64,000 bases of DNA. It comes from Carya illinoinensis (taxonomy: Eukaryota > Streptophyta > Magnoliopsida > Fagales > Juglandaceae). The stretch covers positions 26,180,501 through 26,244,500 of the forward strand of contig NC_056755.1 in NCBI RefSeq assembly GCF_018687715.1. Reading direction: 5' to 3'. A program made the translations under genes and the position numbers. Positions 12,201 through 21,789 of the stretch are shown one piece after another (within the stretch, counting starts at the first letter, position 1; every line of letters starts with the position of its first letter). The notes below the pieces were generated by a model. The model worked only from the letters and a program-made list of their open reading frames with translations. It was not told the origin of the DNA and made no database searches.

Positions 12201-15200
12201 ATGAGAACTTTAGGGCCGTGTGGCACATCCTAGGCTCGAGGAAAACCAACGGTTTGGCGTATGCGCGCAAGAATTCATGAAAAGACAGGTTAATTCGAGC
12301 CAATTCGTCCAATGCCTGAAACGAACCAGGAGTGTTAATGAGGGATGGATGTGATGTGAGATTGCCCTTGAGAAAATGGTTTAAGAGGCTTGGGCTTTGG
12401 GCTGATTAGTTCCAATGCACATGCAGGTGCACCTACGTGGGATTGGCGTTGAATTGGGCTTTGGAACGATATTCCATCTATTGAAATGTGTTGGATCAAT
12501 TCTAATCCACTAATTCACTCTATGAATGATGAAAAACAACAATAAAAGTCATAAGGTCCGCATAAAAAAGGCGCGAATGAATTAATAAGAAAATTAAGCT
12601 CAAAACATCGTTTAGAGACGACTAATCACATGTAAGTTTGTTAACGCCGTCAACTTAAGTTAAAACCTTCACAACAGCAGGTGGGGATCATGAAGGACAC
12701 GTGGCAATTCTTGGTCTCGATGGAAACTGATGGTAGGGCATATGTGGGCTATGATTGGAAGAAAGAAAGGAAAGGCGGGTTTGTTCGGGGCCAATTCGTC
12801 CATTTCTAGTAACGAGCTGGAAGGGTTAAGGTGGGAGGCATTTGATGAGATTTGACTCGAGAAAATAGTATAAAAGGCAAGGGGTTAGGGGCTGATTAGT
12901 TGCAATGCACATGGATGTGCACCAAGGTGGCGATTGGCGGGGACTTGGGCGTTTCAATGGCATTCCTTCAACGGAAATGTCGTGGATCAATTCTAATCCA
13001 CTAATTCACTCTTAGATTGATAAAGAACAAGAATAGAAGTCGTAAGGTCCACATATATAAGCTGAGAAAGAATTAAAAAGGAAATTAACCTGGAAACACG
13101 GTTTAGAGATGACTAATGACTTGTGAGTTGATTAATGCCCTCAAGTCAAGTTAGAAGCTCAACCACGGTGAGATGAGAACATGTGGGGCGTGTGGCACTT
13201 CTTTGGCTTGAGGGAAACCGTTTCTATGCTGAATGGGGGCTACAATTGGAATAGTGATAGAAAAGATAGGTTTATTCGAGTCAATTCGTTCAGTGCTAGA
13301 AATGAGCTGTAAGGCTTTAATCATGGACGCATTTGATGAGATTTTTCTTGAGAAAATGGTGTAAAGGGCGTTGGCTTTGGGCCGATTAGCTGCAATAGTC
13401 ACGGAGGTGCGCGTAGGTGGCGATTGGCTGTGACTTGTCTGTTCCATTGATATTCCTTTTGTCGGAATGTGCTGGATCAAGTGTATTCTTCAAATTCACT
13501 CTATCAAGGATGAGCAACAACAATTAAATTTGTAAGGCTCATTTGGAAAAGGTGAGATAGAATTAAAACGGCAATTATGTTCGAAACAAGGTTTTGTGAT
13601 GACTAAGCACTTGTGAGTTGATTAATGCCCTCAACTTTATTCAGAAATCTAACAATGGTGGAATGAGAACTTTAGGGCCGTGTGGCACATCCTAGGCTCG
13701 AGGAAAACCAACGGTTTGGCGTATGCGCGCAAGAATTCATGAAAAGACAGGTTAATTCGAGCCAATTCGCCCAATGCTTGAAACGAACCAGGAGTGTTAA
13801 TGAGGGATGGATGTGATGTGAGATTGCCCTTGAGAAAATGGTTTAAGAGGCTTGGGCTTTGGGCTGATTAGTTCCAATGCACATGCAGGTGCACCTACGT
13901 GGGATTGGCGTTGAATTGGGCTTTGGAACGATATTCCATCTATTGAAATGTGTTGGATCAATTCTAATCCACTAATTCACTCTATGAATGATGAAAAACA
14001 ACAATAAAAGTCATAAGGTCCGCATAAAAAAGGCGAGAATGAATTAATAAGAAAATTAAGCTCAAAACATCGTTTAGAGACGACTAATCACTTGTAAGTT
14101 TGTTAACGCCGTCAACTTAAGTTAAAACCTCCACAACGGTAGGTGGTGATCATGAAGGACATGTGGCACTTCTTGGTCTCGATGGAAACCGATGGAAGGG
14201 CTTATGTGGGCTGCAATTGGAAGAACGAAAGAAAAGGCGGGTTTGTTCGGGGCCAATTCGTCCATTTCTAGTAACGAGCTGGAAGGGTTAAGGTGGGAGG
14301 CATTTGATGAGATTTGACTCGAGAAAATAGTATAAAAGGCATGGGTTTAGGGGCTGATTAGTTGCAATGCACATGGATGTGCACCAAGGTGGCGATTGGC
14401 GGGGACTTGGGTGTTTGAATGGCATTCCTTCAACGGAAATGTCGTGGATCAATTCTAATCCACTAATTCACTCTTAGATTGATAAAGAACAAGAATAGAA
14501 GTCGTAAGGTCCACATATATAAGCTGAGAAAGAATTAAAAAGGAAATTAACCTGAAAACACGGTTTAGAGATGACTAATGACTTGTGAGTTGATTAATGC
14601 CCTCAAGTCAAGTTAGAAGCTCTCAACCATGGTGAGATGAGAACATGTGGGGCGTGTGGCACTTCTTTGGCTTGAGGGAAACCGTTTGTATGCTGAATGG
14701 GGGCTACAATTGGAACAGTGATTGAAAAGATAGGTTTATTCGAGTCAATTCGTTCAGTGCTAGAAATGAGCTGTAAGGCTTTAATCATGGACGCATTTGA
14801 TGAGATTTCCCTTGAGAAAATGGTGTAAATGGCGTTGGCTTTGGGCCGATTAGCTGCAATAGACATGGAGGTGCGCGTAGGTGGCGATTGGCTGTAACTT
14901 GTCTGTTCCATTGATATTCCTTTTGTCGGAATGTGCTGGATCAAGTGTATTCTTCAAATTCACTCTATCAAGGATGAACAACAACAATTAAATTTGTAAG
15001 GCTCATTTAGAAAAGGTGAGATAGAATTAAAAGGGCAATTATGTTCAAAACAAGGTTTTGTGATGACTAATCACTTGTGAGTTGATTAATGACCTCAACT
15101 TTATTCAGAAATCTAACAATGGTGGAATGAGAACTTTAGGGCCGTGTGGCACATCCTAGGCTCGAGAAAAACCAACGGTTTGGCGTATGCGCGCAAGAAT

Positions 15201-16084
15201 TCATGAAAAGACAGGTTAATTCGAGCCAATTCGTCCCATGCTTGAAACGAACCAGGAGTGTTAATGAGGGATGGATGTGATGTGAGATTGCCCTTGAGAA
15301 AATGGTTTAAGAGGCTTGGGCTTTGGGCTGATTAGTTCCAATGCACATGCAGGTGCACCTACGTGGGATTGGCGTTGAATTGGGCTTTGGAACGATATTC
15401 CATCTATTGAAATGTGTTGGATCAATTCTAATCCACTAATTCACTCTATGAATCATGAAAAACAACGATAAAAGTCCTAAGGTCCGCATAAAAAAGGCGA
15501 GAATGAATTAATAAGAAAATTAAGCTCAAAACATCGTTTAGAGACGACTAATCACATGTAAGTTTGTTAACGCCGTCAACTTAATTTAAAACCTTCACAA
15601 CAGCAGGTGGTGATCATGAAGGACACGTGGCAATTCTTGGTCTCGATGGAAACTGATGGTAGGGCATATGTGGGCTATGATTGGAAGAAAGGAAGAAAAG
15701 GCGGGTTTGTTCGGGGCCAATTCGTCCATTTCTAGTAACGAGCTGGAAGGGTTAAGGTGGGACGCATTTGATGAGATTTGACTCGAGAAAATAGTATAAA
15801 AGGCAAGGGTTTAGGGGCTGATTAGTTGCAATGCACATGGATGTGCACCAAGGTGGCGATTGGCGGGGACTTGGGCGTTTCAATGGCATTCCTTCAACGG
15901 AAATGTCGTGGATCAATTCTAATCCACTAATTCACTCTTAGATTGATAAAGAACAAGAATAGAAGCCGTAAGGTCCACATATATAAGCTGAGAAAGAATT
16001 AAAAAGGAAATTAACCTGAAAACACGGTTTAGAGATGACTAATGACTTGTGAGTTGATTAATGCCCTCAAGTCAAGTTAGAAGC

Positions 16085-17545
16085 TCAACCATGGTGAGAT
16101 GAGAACATGTGGGGCGTGTGGCACATCTTTGGCTTGAGGGAAACCGTTTCTATGCTGAATGGGGGCTACAATTGGAACAGTGATAGAAAAGATAGGTTTA
16201 TTCGAGTCAATTCGTTCAGTGCAAGAAATGAGCTGTAAGGCTTTAATCATGGACGCATTTGATGAGATTTCCCTTGAGAAAATGGTGTAAAGGGCGTTGG
16301 CTTTGGGCCGATTAGCTGCAATAGACATGGAGGTGCGCGTAGGTGGCGATTGGCTGTGACTTGTCTGTTCCATTGATATTCCTTTTGTCGGAATGTGCTG
16401 GATCAAGTGTATTCTTCAAATTCACTCTATCAAGGATGAGCAACAACAATTAAATTTGTAAGGCTCATTTGGAAAAGGTGAGATAGAATTAAAACGGCAA
16501 TTATGTTCAAAACAAGGTTTTGTGATGACTAATCACTTGTGAGTTGATTAATGCCCTCAACTTTATTCAGAAATCTAACAATGGTGGAATGAGAACTTTA
16601 GGGCCGTGTGGCACATCCTAGGCTCGAGGAAAACCAATGGTTTGGCGTATGCACGCAAGAATTCATGGAAAGACAGGTTAATTCGAGCCAATTCGTCCAA
16701 TGCTTGAAACGACCAGGAGTGTTAATGAGGGATGGATGTGATGTGAGATTGCCCTTGAGAAAATGGTTTAAGAGGCTTGGGCTTTGGGCTGATTAGTTCC
16801 AATGCACATGCAGGTGCACCTACGTGGGATTGGCGTTGAATTGGGCTTTGGAACGATATTCCATCTACTGAAATGTGTTGGATCAATTCTAATCCACTAA
16901 TTCACTCTATGAATGATGAAAAACAACAATAAAAGTCATAAGGTCCGCATAAAAAAGGCGAGAATGAATTAGTAAGAAAATTAAGCTCAAAACATCGTTT
17001 AGAGACGACTAATCACTTGTAAGTTTGTTAACGCCGTCAACTTAAGTTAAAACCTTCACAACTGCAGGTGGTGATCATGAAGGACATGTGGCACTTCTTG
17101 GTCTCGATGGAAACCGATGGTTGGGCTTATGTGGGCTGCAAATGGAAGAACGAAAGAAAAGGCGGGTTTGTTCGGGGCCAATTCGTCCATTTCTAGTAAC
17201 GAGCTGGAAGGGTTAAGGTGGGAGGCATTTGATGAGATTTGATTCGAGAAAATAGTATAAAAGGCATGGGTTTAGGGGCTGATTAGTTGCAATGCACATG
17301 GATGTGCACCAAGGTGGCGATTGGCGGGGACTTGGGTGTTTGAATGGCATTCCTTCAACGGAAATGTCGTGGATCAATTCTAATCCACTAATTCACTCTT
17401 AGATTGATAAAGAACAAGAATAGAAGTCGTAAGGTCCACATATATAAGCTGAGAAAGAATTAAAAAGGCAATTAACCTGAAAACACGGTTTAGAGATGAC
17501 TAATGACTTGTGAGTTGATTAATGCCCTCAAGTCAAGTTAGAAGC
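16085..17545. repeat. HOR unit U12 with diagnostic 1-bp deletion in monomer B
   Basis: Monomer B of this unit reads GAAACGACCAGG where other units read GAAACGAACCAGG, and has CATGGAAAGACAGG in place of CATGAAAAGACAGG. The lost base joins two frames and opens a 62-codon + strand frame at 16608-16796, which I regard as incidental. The same haplotype recurs in U28 (frame at 41152-41340) and U42 (60890-61078), with the same following C variant CACAACTGCAGGTGG. The three units are therefore copies of one lineage at offsets of 24544 and 19738 bp. Confidence 0.85.
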
Positions 17546-19007
17546 TCAACCATGGTGAGGTGAGAACATGTGGGGCATGTGGCACTTCTTTGGCTTGAGG
17601 GAAACCATTTCTATGCTGAATGGGGGCTACAATTGGAACAGTGATAGAAAAGATAGGTTTATTCGAGTCAATTCGTTCAGTGCTAGAAATGAGCTGTAAG
17701 GCTTTAATCATGGACGCATTTGATGAGATTTCCCTTGAGAAAATGGTGTAAAGGGCGTTGGCTTTGGGCCGATTAGCTGCAATAGACATGGAGGTGCGCG
17801 TAGGTGGCGATTGGCTGTGACTTGTCTGTTCCATTGATATTCCTTTTGTCGGAATGTGCTGGATCAAGTGTATTCTTCAAATTCACTCTATCAAGGATGA
17901 ACAACAACAATTAAATTTGTAAGGCTCATTTAGAAAAGGTGAGATAGAATTAAAAGGGCAATTATGTTCAAAACAAGGTTTTGAGATGACTTATCACTTG
18001 TGAGTTGATTAATGCCCTCAACTTTATTCAGAAATCTAACAATGGTGGAATGAGAACTTTAGGGCCGTGTGGCACATCCTAGGCTCGAGGAAAACCAACG
18101 GTTCGGCGTATGCGCGCAAGAATTCATGAAAAGACAGGTTAATTCGAGCCAATTCGTCCAATGCTTGAAACGAACCAGGAGTGTTAATGAGGGATGGATG
18201 TGATGTGAGATTGCCCTTGAGAAAATGGTTTAAGAGGCTTGGGCTTTGGGCTGATTAGTTCCAATGCACATGCAGGTGCACCTACGTGGGATTGGCGTTG
18301 AATTGGGCTTTGGAACGATATTCCATCTATTGAAATGTGTTGGATCAATTCTAATCCACTAATTCACTCTATGAATGATGAAAAACAACAATAAAAGTCC
18401 TAAGGTCCGCATAAAAAAGGCGAGAATGAATTAATGAGAAAATTAAGCTCAAAACATCGTTTAGAGACGACTAATCACATGTAAGTTTGTTAACGCCGTC
18501 AACTTAAGTTAAAACCTTCACAACAGCAGGTGGTGATCATGAAGGACACGTGGCAATTCTTGGTCTCGATGGAAACTGATGGTAGGGCATATGTGGGCTA
18601 TGATTGGAAGAAAGAAAGAAAAGGCGGGTTTGTTCGGGGCCAATTCGTCCATTTCTAGTAACGAGCTGGAAGGGTTAAGGTGGGAGGCATTTGATGAGAT
18701 TTGACTCGAGAAAATAGTATAAAAGGCATGGGTTTAGGGGCTGATTAGTTGCAATGCACATGGATGTGCACCAAGGTGGCGATTGGCGGGGACTTGGGCG
18801 TTTCAATGGCATTCCTTCAACGGAAATGTCGTGGATCAATTCTAATCCACTAATTCACTCTTAGATTGATAAAGAACAAGAATAGAAGTCGTAAGGTCCA
18901 CATATATAAGCTGAGAAAGAATTAAAAAGGAAATTAACCTGAAAACACGGTTTAGAGATGACTAATGACTTGTGAGTTGATTAATGCCCTCAAGTCAAGT
19001 TAGAAGC

Positions 19008-19053
19008 TCAACCATGGTGAGATGAGAACATGTGGGGCGTGTGGCACTTCTTT
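19008..19053 (+). repeat. Truncated monomer A at left edge of the insertion (U14)
   Basis: The first 46 bp of a normal type-1 monomer A, ending GGCACTTCTTT, abut foreign sequence starting GATGACATATC. In other units the satellite continues GGCTTGAGGG. One G is shared at the break. The satellite resumes at 21495 within a C monomer, so the array is out of register across the insertion. Confidence 0.93.
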
Positions 19054-19164
19054 GATGACATATCTGTTGGTTAGGGAGTTTTACTCCAATAACCACTGGT
19101 CATCCCACTCCTTCTGTGGAGTTGGTTAGGGAGTTTTACTCCAATATTCATGACATATCTGTTG
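19054..19164 (+). repeat. Scrambled left junction with two overlapping short direct repeats
   Basis: ATGACATATCTGTTG occurs at 19055-19069 and again at 19150-19164. A 25-bp segment beginning GTTGGTTAGGGAG occurs at 19066-19090 and again at 19121-19145. The first copies overlap at GTTG and lie in reversed order relative to the second copies, which sit in the continuous coding frame. This looks like filler DNA made by copying two nearby stretches of the element during break repair. Everything from about 19091 onward reads as undisturbed element. Confidence 0.85.
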
Positions 19165-19988
19165 ATGACTCATTTGAAGTCAGTCTCAGGAATGTTGTTT
19201 TCCGAGTCACTCCGGGCATGATAGCGACTCTGCTAAATGCCCCTCGTGAGCTCTATCCTAGGTTTCCCTACTCACGGACATCTCCTCCAAGTCCACAAGT
19301 CATTGCTACTTGTCTTTGTGGCCAACCTAGTAGTTGGGAAGGGACAACCCCTATTTCAACTGCTCGTTTTACCCCCGATCACCTCATTCTTAGTAGGATT
19401 GTTCTTACGAACTTAGATCCTACTGGTCATAATAGTGATGTGGGTCTTGACCGTGCCCGTCTGCTGTATGCCTTGATCAATGGTGTCTCCATTGATCTAG
19501 GAAGTCTTTTGTGTCTGGTTATTGTTGAGGCGTATCGGTCCTCCAAAACACGGACTGGTTTGCCCTTACCGTGTTTGATCACCCGAATAGCTCTCTCCCA
19601 ATCTGTTGCTTTCCATCCTCAGGAGCCTAGGATTGCTCTTAAGGCTCCTATTGGTCGTAGGACGGTTCAGCTGAGTCGTGCTCACACAACTCCACAGCCT
19701 ATCCGTGTTGAGCACCCTCCCGCTTCCTCCTCTCAGCCTTCGAGCTCTTGACCATCTAGTTCTCAGCCGTCTACCTCGGCCCCATCCAGCTCTCAGCCAT
19801 CTTCTTCAGCCCCCGGTTCGTCGGAGCCCGGTCTTCAGCAGGTACTTGAGTATCTAGCTCGCCTTGACGCCCGGTTCGACCGTCTTGAGGTGAAAGTTGA
19901 CAACCTGCAACAACTTGTGACTCAACGCTTCAATGACATCGAGAGGCAGCTCAATGAGGATGATGAGGATGTCGATGGTGATGATTGA
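19059..19988 (+). pseudogene. Remnant of a retroelement-borne plant transposon-type protein
   Basis: The frame is open from 19059, stops at TGA 19749-19751, and continues in the same frame to a second TGA at 19986-19988. The 'start' at 19116 is a GTG inside a frame that is open upstream, so no true start is present; residues before about 19091 come from junction filler. Early residues read VELVREFYSNI, followed by a VSLRNVVFRVTPGMIATLLN stretch. This pattern (LVREFY.N.., then V.FR.....I..LL) is, as I recall it, typical of the 'putative plant transposon protein' family; I could not search to confirm. A Ser/Pro/Gln-rich linker follows. The part after the stop resembles a coiled coil (LEYLARLDARFDRLEVKVDN) and ends in an acidic Asp/Glu tail. 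The position, just upstream of the 3' LTR, fits an accessory or env-like frame. It is truncated and carries a stop, so it is very probably non-functional. Confidence 0.8.
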
Positions 19989-20401
19989 GACCCTTGGCTT
20001 CTTGTGACAAAAAGGGGGAGATTGATTGTTGAGGGGGAGATATTGTTGAGGGGGAGTAGTACAGTATTAACTCAGGGGGAGTGTTACTTGTACTAACACA
20101 TTTTTTTTTGTTTTGGGGGAACAGCAGCTTTTGGTTATTTCTGTTGACTTATATTTCTTGTTAGCTGCTGATTGTTTGACAAATGTTTCTTGAACTCCTG
20201 ATTTGTTGCTTAATAAAGTATTTCTTTTCTAATTATGATTTGAGAATTGCAAATACGTTTTTGTGCATATGTGAATGGGTATGTTTAACCGTTTGCTAAG
20301 CGTGTGCAGAAAATTTTCAACATGTTCAAGAATATGGATCTAATTGGGTGTGCTAGGATTAGATCATATGTATAGGTTAGAGGTTTTGTCACAGAAATGC
20401 C
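19989..20401 (+). other. Retroelement noncoding region with repeated polypurine-like tracts
   Basis: This stretch lies between the protein remnant and the 3' LTR. Purine runs built on GGGGGAG recur at about 20008-20020, 20031-20040, 20049-20056 and 20074-20081. The first two are each followed by ATTG-type sequence resembling the true LTR junction at 20413. A T-rich run follows near 20101-20116, and AATAAAG occurs at 20212-20218. I see no gene here. A minus-strand frame at 20285-20533 crosses into the LTR and has no support. Confidence 0.75.
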
Positions 20402-20413
20402 AAAGGGGGAGAT
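20402..20413 (+). other. Polypurine tract for plus-strand priming
   Basis: AAAGGGGGAGAT lies immediately before TGTTGAG, the LTR start. A purine run directly adjoining a TG-starting LTR is the usual second-strand primer site of LTR retrotransposons, and this wording is common in plant Ty1/copia elements. Similar but non-adjacent tracts lie 330-400 bp upstream. Confidence 0.85.
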
Positions 20414-20545
20414 TGTTGAGGGAAAAATGAGCGTGTTGGCATATTCTTGTGAAAACCTGTGTAAAATAGTGTTGTAACAAGTGTTGTTGTGGAAGGATTG
20501 AAGTGGGCTTGAAGTGTGCTCATTATTGGTCAAAAGAAGCGACTT

Positions 20546-20835
20546 CGCTCGACCCTCGCTCGACAGAGCGCTCGAGCGAACTCAGGCAGATTCAACCGCT
20601 CGACCCTCGCTCGACATACGGCTCGAGCGAACTCAGGCAGATTCAACCGCTCGACCCTCGCTCGACACTGAGCTCAAGCGAACCCAGGCAGAGTGTGTCG
20701 CTCGACCCTCGCTCGACACTGAGCTCGAGCGAACTCAGGCAGAGTCGACCGCTCGATACTCGCTCGACATGGCGCTCGAGCGAACTCAGGTAGATTTCGG
20801 CGCTCGACCTTCGCTCGACCCTTCGCTCGAGCCAA
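20546..20835 (+). repeat. 51-bp GC-rich tandem repeat in LTR U3, five and a half copies
   Basis: Copies start CGCTCGACCCTCGCTCGACA or close variants at 20546, 20597, 20648, 20699, 20750 and 20801 (the last partial), an exact 51-bp step. Each unit contains TCGCTCGA and its reverse complement TCGAGCGA (one copy degraded), so each can fold into a hairpin. Because 51 is 17 codons, frames on both strands stay open through the block (20503-20793, 20514-20867 and minus-strand 20643-20876). These encode an artificial 17-residue periodic peptide and are not genes. The position just upstream of the LTR TATA box suggests an enhancer-like or structural role, as described for palindromic LTR motifs in Sireviruses; this is inference. 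Confidence 0.92.
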
Positions 20836-20887
20836 TGTTCCAGATCACTTACAATGTAGGGTTTTGAACGCCTCATTTGATGGGAAC

Positions 20888-20895
20888 TATAAATA
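20888..20895 (+). promoter_or_regulatory. LTR TATA box
   Basis: TATAAATA lies within GGGAACTATAAATAGAAC, about 50 bp downstream of the 51-bp repeat block and about 470 bp into the LTR. It is a strong plant TATA consensus at the place expected for the U3/R promoter. Initiation would fall near 20918-20925. Confidence 0.75.
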
Positions 20896-21494
20896 GAACA
20901 TGTTAGCTTCTGTTCTATGTGTGGAGAATCAGAGCAAAAACCCTAAGGGCCTCCAAGAACTTCTTAGAGCAACCTCTCCCCTATTTGGTTGATTCTCTCT
21001 TGGAAAAATATTACTCCATCATAACACATTCAAAATCAACTCTTATTTGAGTCCATTGAAGTGGACATTGCTGTTGGCCGGAAGAGTCCGGAGCTGCCGT
21101 TGATGCAGAGATCGAGAGGTTCTCGTGGGAAGCTATAGGAAGGTCGGAGTTCCGACACTACATGCGTGTAGAGATCGAGTGGGTCACTCGTGGTGTTGCA
21201 AGCCAAGTTTAGCTACTACAAAGGTTTTGTGAGTGTTCTAAATTGGTTGTAACAAACTAAAGTTTCTATAGTGGATTTGAGGTGGTGTCTTACACCCGGA
21301 GTGGTTTTAGATTTTGAAGAGGTTCTTCAAATGAGTTTCCACTCCGTGAACAAAATCATGTGTTGATTATTTGTGTTATTTGTTTCATTTATTATCTGCT
21401 TGTTTGATTAATTTTCAAAAGGCCATAAAAATTAGATTACACCTATTCACCCCCCCCTCTAGGTGTAGTGTTGTGTAGAACCACTGCTTTTTCA

Positions 21495-21789
21495 AATAGT
21501 ATAAAAGGCATGGGTTTAGGGGCTGATTAGTTGCAATGCACATGGATGTGCACCAAGGTGGCGATTGGCGGGGACTTGGGTGTTTGAATGGCATTCCTTC
21601 AACGGAAATGTCGTGGATCAATTCTAATCCACTAATTCACTCTTAGATTGATAAAGAACAAGAATAGAAGTCGTAAGGTCCACATATATAAGCTGAGAAA
21701 GAATTAAAAAGGCAATTAACCTGAAAACACGGTTTAGAGATGACTAATGACTTGTGAGTTGATTAATGCCCTCAAGTCAAGTTAGAAGC
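21495..21789 (+). repeat. Partial monomer C at right edge of the insertion
   Basis: Satellite resumes with AATAGTATAAAAGG, 295 bp before the next A start. The same 295-bp spacing holds in intact units (17251 to 17546). The variants (CTTGGGTGTTTGAATGG and AAAAAGGCAATTAACC) match the C monomer of U12 at 17251-17545. The first five bases, AATAG, would be the right target-site duplicate of the retroelement. Confidence 0.92.

Larger units (their letters stand above)
1..19053. repeat. Satellite array block, type-1 trimeric higher-order repeat (U1-U14)
   Basis: Thirteen complete A-B-C units and the first 46 bp of a fourteenth lie head to tail. The phrase TCAACCATGG recurs every 1461-1464 bp, and the parallel B and C starts recur at the same spacing. 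All units carry the type-1 markers: CTCAAGTCAAG before A, GACAGGTTAATTCGAG in B, and GGGTTTAGGGGC in C. Differences between units are mostly single bases. A few units carry tiny indels, such as the extra CT just before the A start in U9 (11697) and U11 (14623). There is no sign of a conventional gene. Whether the array is centromeric, pericentromeric or subtelomeric cannot be decided from sequence alone. Confidence 0.97.
19054..21494 (+). mobile_element. 5'-truncated LTR retrotransposon remnant (Ty1/copia-like, possibly Sirevirus)
   Basis: This 2.44-kb block is unrelated to the satellite. In order it holds a protein-coding remnant, a noncoding stretch with several purine tracts, a polypurine tract at 20402-20413 and a complete-looking 3' LTR ending TTTTTCA at 21494. 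The 5' LTR, primer binding site, gag and pol are absent. The right edge is the exact LTR terminus followed by satellite AATAG, so that end looks like the original integration joint. The left edge is a rearranged break, and no matching left target-site duplicate exists. Repeated GGGGGAG tracts, an extra frame just before the 3' LTR and palindrome-rich LTR repeats are features described for Sireviruses. That assignment is inference because no pol sequence survives. Confidence 0.88.
20414..21494 (+). repeat. 3' LTR of the retroelement (1,081 bp)
   Basis: It begins TGTTGAGGG directly after the polypurine tract and ends GCTTTTTCA directly against satellite sequence, so it has the canonical TG...CA ends. 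Inside are a GC-rich 51-bp tandem repeat (20546-20835) in the presumed U3, a TATAAATA box at 20888-20895, a transcribed-leader-like region after it, and a C-rich 3' segment (ATTCACCCCCCCCT near 21447) typical of the U5 end of plant copia elements. No second LTR is present for comparison, so insertion age cannot be estimated here. The boundaries rest on TG/CA, the tract and the satellite joint. Confidence 0.85.

Noticed and set aside
20285..20533. Minus-strand 82-codon frame spanning the LTR start
   Set aside because: It crosses the boundary between internal region and LTR, runs against element transcription and shows no familiar motif.
20503..20876. Frames of 77-117 codons on both strands across the LTR repeat
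   Set aside because: They are a by-product of a 51-bp tandem repeat, which is a multiple of three and poor in stops. The peptide is purely periodic and sits in the LTR U3.
21495..21499. AATAG as proof of a target-site duplication
   Set aside because: It is the natural satellite sequence at the right LTR edge. The left partner was lost with the 5' LTR, so duplication cannot be shown.
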